Of a stretch of 64,000 nucleotides of DNA, positions 60,450 to 64,000 are shown piece by piece; position 1 is the first letter of the stretch, and the number at the start of each line of letters is the position of its first letter. Location of the stretch: NCBI RefSeq assembly GCF_050948175.1, contig NC_135194.1, positions 6,874,033 to 6,938,032 of the forward strand. The letters are read 5' to 3'. This stretch comes from Xylocopa sonorina. Its lineage: Eukaryota > Arthropoda > Insecta > Hymenoptera > Apidae. A program made the position numbers and the translations under genes. Below the pieces are notes generated by a model that did no database searches, was not told the DNA's origin, and saw only the letters and a program-made list of their open reading frames with translations.

Positions 60450-60481
60450 TATGTGTATATATATATATATATATACACATA
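60450..60481. repeat. 32-bp perfect palindrome around an AT microsatellite
   Basis: ATGTGTATAT runs into a TA tract and back out to ATATACACAT, symmetric about 60465/60466. Could extrude as a cruciform or transcribe as a hairpin. Confidence 0.85.
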
Positions 60482-61247
60482 CTTTTTTTTATCGTGGACG
60501 CAAACATTAAGAACAATTTGTCCTCAAACACATAGCCCTACTTGCGCTTTGTTCTTTATATCAACGTCACACTAGAATTATTATTAGAGCCAATGCCTAA
60601 GAAGGACCTTTTGTAATCATGGTCGATACCTGCAGCAATAATACTGTTTTCAAACACCTATATGTTTAACTTTAGTCATTTAGTGTATCACGTTTTGGTT
60701 TCCTCTTACTTGCACTACAAACTTCCACGTTTTTTATGACACTTATGCATTAATGTGCAAAAATATATTAATCGTGTAGTTATTTCTATTAAAAGCTCGT
60801 TTTTCTCTACATGTCCACGCTCATTGACGCTATATAATATTGGCGTTTTAAATTCATCCTTTTGCAAATCAAGTACTTTCACTTAAATTATTATTTTAAA
60901 AGACGCAACATATAAATTAGTAATAAGAAATGAAAAAATTAATTCAAAACGGTACAGACACTTATTTAAAAATAATTACCAATTTATTGAAATAAGTATA
61001 TATTATGTAATTCATAATAATATAATTAATAGTATGTATGTACGAAAATTGTGTGTAAATATAATTTATAGCTTATACGTACACACCTACATAATGGTTT
61101 TGCTGTAGCAATTGTCAGTGACTTAAAGCGTTAGGGTTTCTTAGTTTCTTCAAAAGATTCTTGTCGGTATTTGCACACATTTTTTACTGAACTAATAATT
61201 ACTTTTGAATAAATATTTGTAGTTTTTTCAATAAAATTATTGCATAC

Positions 61248-61334
61248 AACAATGCAAAAAATTTTCTAAGAAAATTACAAGAAATATTGATATCTATTTT
61301 ACAATACGATAGTGTACCTGTGCTACAGCAATCT
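61248..61334 (+). repeat. Direct repeat K, copy 2
   Basis: Matches 59980-60066; the start points are 1268 bp apart. The intervening DNA is AT-rich with no gene seen. May be the ends of a decayed element or a local duplication. Confidence 0.8.
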
Positions 61335-61789
61335 ATTTTTCATTTCTTACTATCTAGTTTATATTTGGTGTTTTTTTTTTAAATAAAATATTTAAGTAGA
61401 AGAACTTGATTTGTAAAACGGTGAATTTGATTTGAAAAACGATGAATTAGATATGCGAAAGGATGAATTTAAAGTGCCAATATCGTATTATCAATGTTTA
61501 AACACTTTCAGTGCCTACGGATTTTGTTGCATATAAAATATATTCACGTCGTTTATAATTTCAACACTATAGGGTTTGCGTTGCGAGCTCACCTTTCTGG
61601 AGATCCTATTCTCCTTTGCGCAGATAAAATATTTCAACCTTTTGTAAACTAAATTCCAAAATACGTTTTATTGCACAGCTTGCTATCCTGTCCAAAAAAG
61701 AATCTTATCGGAGTCTGCCAAAACCACGGGTCTTGGTTGACCTCGACACATTTTGTTTGAAAATCGAGTCGCCACGGTGTCGCATCTCG

Positions 61790-62520
61790 CAACGCGGAAA
61801 TATCGTTTCGTGTTCGCTCTCTGGGATTATAAGGACCAGATTTTAAACGCGTTGCTCGTGACGTTGACCGTCAAACTAATCTTGAACAGTTTGCTCTTCA
61901 CTTCCCAATCGGATGGAAATGTTTCGTATGATCGATCGTTCGTTCCTTGTCTCTCGCAAGGCGCACGATTCTCTCAAGAACTCGGTTGTTGTTCGCTATT
62001 CGTTCGTTCGTTCTTTGCCAAGAATTAACTTTCTCGAACGACGATTTTTCAGGAACTTGTTCGTTGCTTCCTCCATTGTGCAAAGGGTGGACACTGCTGG
62101 CATTTGTCGAAGCGACGCAAATTACCAATCAGTATGCCCCTTCGAGTATCGTCTACACCCTCTTGAGCGCCTGAGGCGCACGTTCGCTTCAAGGGGGTGA
62201 GAAGATACTTGCACGAACGTGGAACCTTCGAAACCCTTCGAAATTTCCCAAAGGTCAATCTTTGATACGTGCACTATTCTGTACCCGTGACAAAAGACGG
62301 TTACGTGCACGTGTACGACTGACTCCAAGGAAATAGTTCGTTCACGACACGATTCTGCTATTGAAGACGTCGAAAGTTCGAAGTTTAATTGAGATCCGTT
62401 AAAGTAACTATCGAAGCTAAAATCGTGTAATACCAAAAATAACGCTTTTGCGATGAACACGTTATACATTCAGTTTTCGGAGACCCCTCGTTTATTGTTC
62501 CTCGTCGGTTGGAACACGCG
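61790..62520 (+). repeat. ~0.7 kb dispersed repeat family F, copy 2
   Basis: Colinear with 43200-43920. Strong blocks are GACGCAAATTACCAATCAGT, GGGGGTGAGAAGATACTTG and AATTTCCCAAAGGTCAATC, plus the ATTGAAGACGTCGAAA word near 62363. Overlapping open frames on both strands follow from its GC-richer composition. Confidence 0.8.
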
Positions 62521-62529
62521 CAAGTTTCG

Positions 62530-63190
62530 TTCTATGGCATACGTTAACGCAGAATGCGGCGCCACCCATCACTGGCCATTCGAGTTCCACGCTCTGAATA
62601 AGAGTAGAACTCTTTATCTCCCTTTATGTCGCTGAAACGACTGGACGATACTTATGCGGTAACGCCCTCTGTGCCAGACGTGCCAGCAATATTCGAACCG
62701 AGAGATAAAATGAAGAAGCAATTTGTACGAAACAAGGGTGTACGGGGCGTGTAATAAGTTCGAGGTTACGCTTCGTAAAAATAGGGGTTTGCCCTTTACC
62801 GGCTAAATCGTGAGGATGATAATCTCTATAAAAATCGTGAAACTTAAACTATGGGGCACGATGAGATAGGATATCCCGGTCAATAGTACCAGGACGTGAC
62901 CGGTGCAGCGTTGGTTGCACCAATCGTCGACAGCTATCTTGGGATACCGGTTTGTTCCGCAAAGTGGAAGCGTTCTATCCATGTAAGGGACTCTGTATAA
63001 ATGATCTCTAATAGTACATAATAAAATAATAATATCATATAACGCTTAATATTTTACTATTTACAGTACTAAAATATAATAATATTTTTTAAATTATAAT
63101 TTGATCTAAATTGCTAATGATAAGGAAATAAATGAGATATAAAAAAGATAGCGACAGAAACATTAATTGTACTTATTTAGATAATCAGGC
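62530..63190. other. No gene recognised; GC-richer left part
   Basis: 62530-63000 is GC-richer than average but has no recognisable coding sequence or repeat partner in the window. Confidence 0.45.
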
Positions 63191-63194
63191 GATT

Positions 63195-63718
63195 AAGAAC
63201 TAGGCCTTGGACTGAATTCTTTTATATTGCATCTAAATGTGCCTATGTCGAAAGACCATTCACAACTTGTGGGACTGAATAAACTCGATGGGTTTGCTGT
63301 TAACTGAAATTCTTTGTTTCAACTAGCTGTCTGTTTCCTTTCTATTACTTGACTGATTCCAACAGTGGTTTTGAACTTCCCCCCTTCAAATTCTAATACT
63401 TCTCTAGCAGCCACTTTGTTATCCCTTCCAGTACTGGGATGACGAGGGTTGACGAAGGGATGACGAAGCTCTTGATTCTAAGGATGGTGGCAACTGTTCG
63501 GACACCGTTATGCAGATGTCCGCCTGTTGGCCCCAAACATTTGATAACCAGAAGTTCGATGAACACCTCTTCTTACGACAGGGTAATTGCTATTGAGTAT
63601 TAAGAAATGACTAAACTTACTAAATTAAAAAACGTGAAAAAGTCACGTACCACCTAGAACTGCTATACAGATGGTACTCAAATTCTCCTTCTCAAAAATA
63701 GCCTTTATCTGGGGCCCT
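63195..63718 (-). repeat. Dispersed ~0.5 kb repeat, copy 2 (empty site)
   Basis: Reverse complement of 3903-4970 without the piggyBac-like insertion. At the matching position it has CAGTTAACAGC (minus strand), with a single TTAA where copy 1 has TTAA-element-TTAA. Contains a short local duplication, GGGATGACGA (63437-63446 and 63458-63467). Confidence 0.85.
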
Positions 63719-63719
63719 G

Positions 63720-64000
63720 TCATGGTGAAACGTTTACGAATGCAATTGTACGAAATATTTTGCAGATATGATTGAAATGATACAGCTAGGTTGTGGCAAT
63801 ACTGTCGGAAGTAACTAGACATCTCTTTTATATATAGAGGAGGAGTAGTTATTGTGACATACGAAGTGGTAATTAGTTATTTTGTTTTGGAAGCTAAAAA
63901 GGATGAAGTTTATCCCCAATCATTGACAACAATCGAAGATGGTTCACTAAACAGCGCGCATGCTGGAACGGCTGTAGAAATGTTCGAAGGAGTACATATA
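63720..64000. other. No gene recognised at window edge
   Basis: AT-rich sequence; nothing identified before the window ends. Confidence 0.4.

Noticed and set aside
61753..62200. Overlapping open frames on both strands as candidate genes
   Set aside because: They lie in repeat family F, whose other copy at 43200-43920 shows the same both-strand openness; composition explains them.
1..64000. CRISPR arrays, rRNA genes, plasmid or phage features
   Set aside because: No regularly spaced identical repeats, rRNA-like conserved blocks or prokaryotic gene organisation were seen.

Overview
The window is AT-rich (about two-thirds A+T by eye) eukaryotic DNA with no bacterial-style gene packing, operons, rRNA or CRISPR array. 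The transposon mix points to an insect: several DD34D mariner lineages, Tc1, piggyBac-like elements with TTAA sites, Jockey and Bel/Pao retroelements, plus scattered TTAGG-like words. A hymenopteran is my best guess, but this is inference. I find no intact host protein-coding gene. Every convincing protein match is a transposable-element fragment, so the window is probably intergenic DNA or a very long intron.

Layout. 1-3900: mostly unique AT-rich DNA. 3903-5605: a dispersed ~0.5 kb repeat split by a 545 bp piggyBac-like element, then a Mos1-like mariner remnant. 8649-17412: two inverted-repeat elements, a GC-richer 163-codon open frame (10276-10764), a Tc1 fragment and a second piggyBac-like element. 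17413-27550: mainly single-copy sequence with a few promoter-like patches and one dispersed repeat. 27554-38381 is a transposon graveyard: a Bel/Pao integrase tail, two copies of an internally deleted mariner, three other mariner elements and at least four small repeat families, many inserted into one another. 39230-41013 holds a Jockey reverse-transcriptase fragment, a piggyBac-like element with an intact C-terminal cysteine-rich domain, and another mariner fragment. 43200-63720 is mostly AT-rich unique DNA with pairs of dispersed repeats, a long-TIR MITE (51699-52129) and a GC-rich exon-like patch (about 58958-59400).

The most informative structures are insertion histories readable inside the window. 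A piggyBac-like element at 4311-4855 sits in a repeat whose empty copy lies at 63195-63718 in inverse orientation. A hairpin-ended repeat at 46619-46793 has its empty site at 59571-59575. At 36708-38381 a three-level nest can be read: mariner, then a ~0.48 kb repeat, then a 313 bp repeat. A mariner with both terminal inverted repeats (31868-33498) is interrupted by another copy of the same ~0.48 kb repeat. Several elements carry CTCF-like words, which raises but does not prove the idea that small repeats have spread insulator-type sites here.
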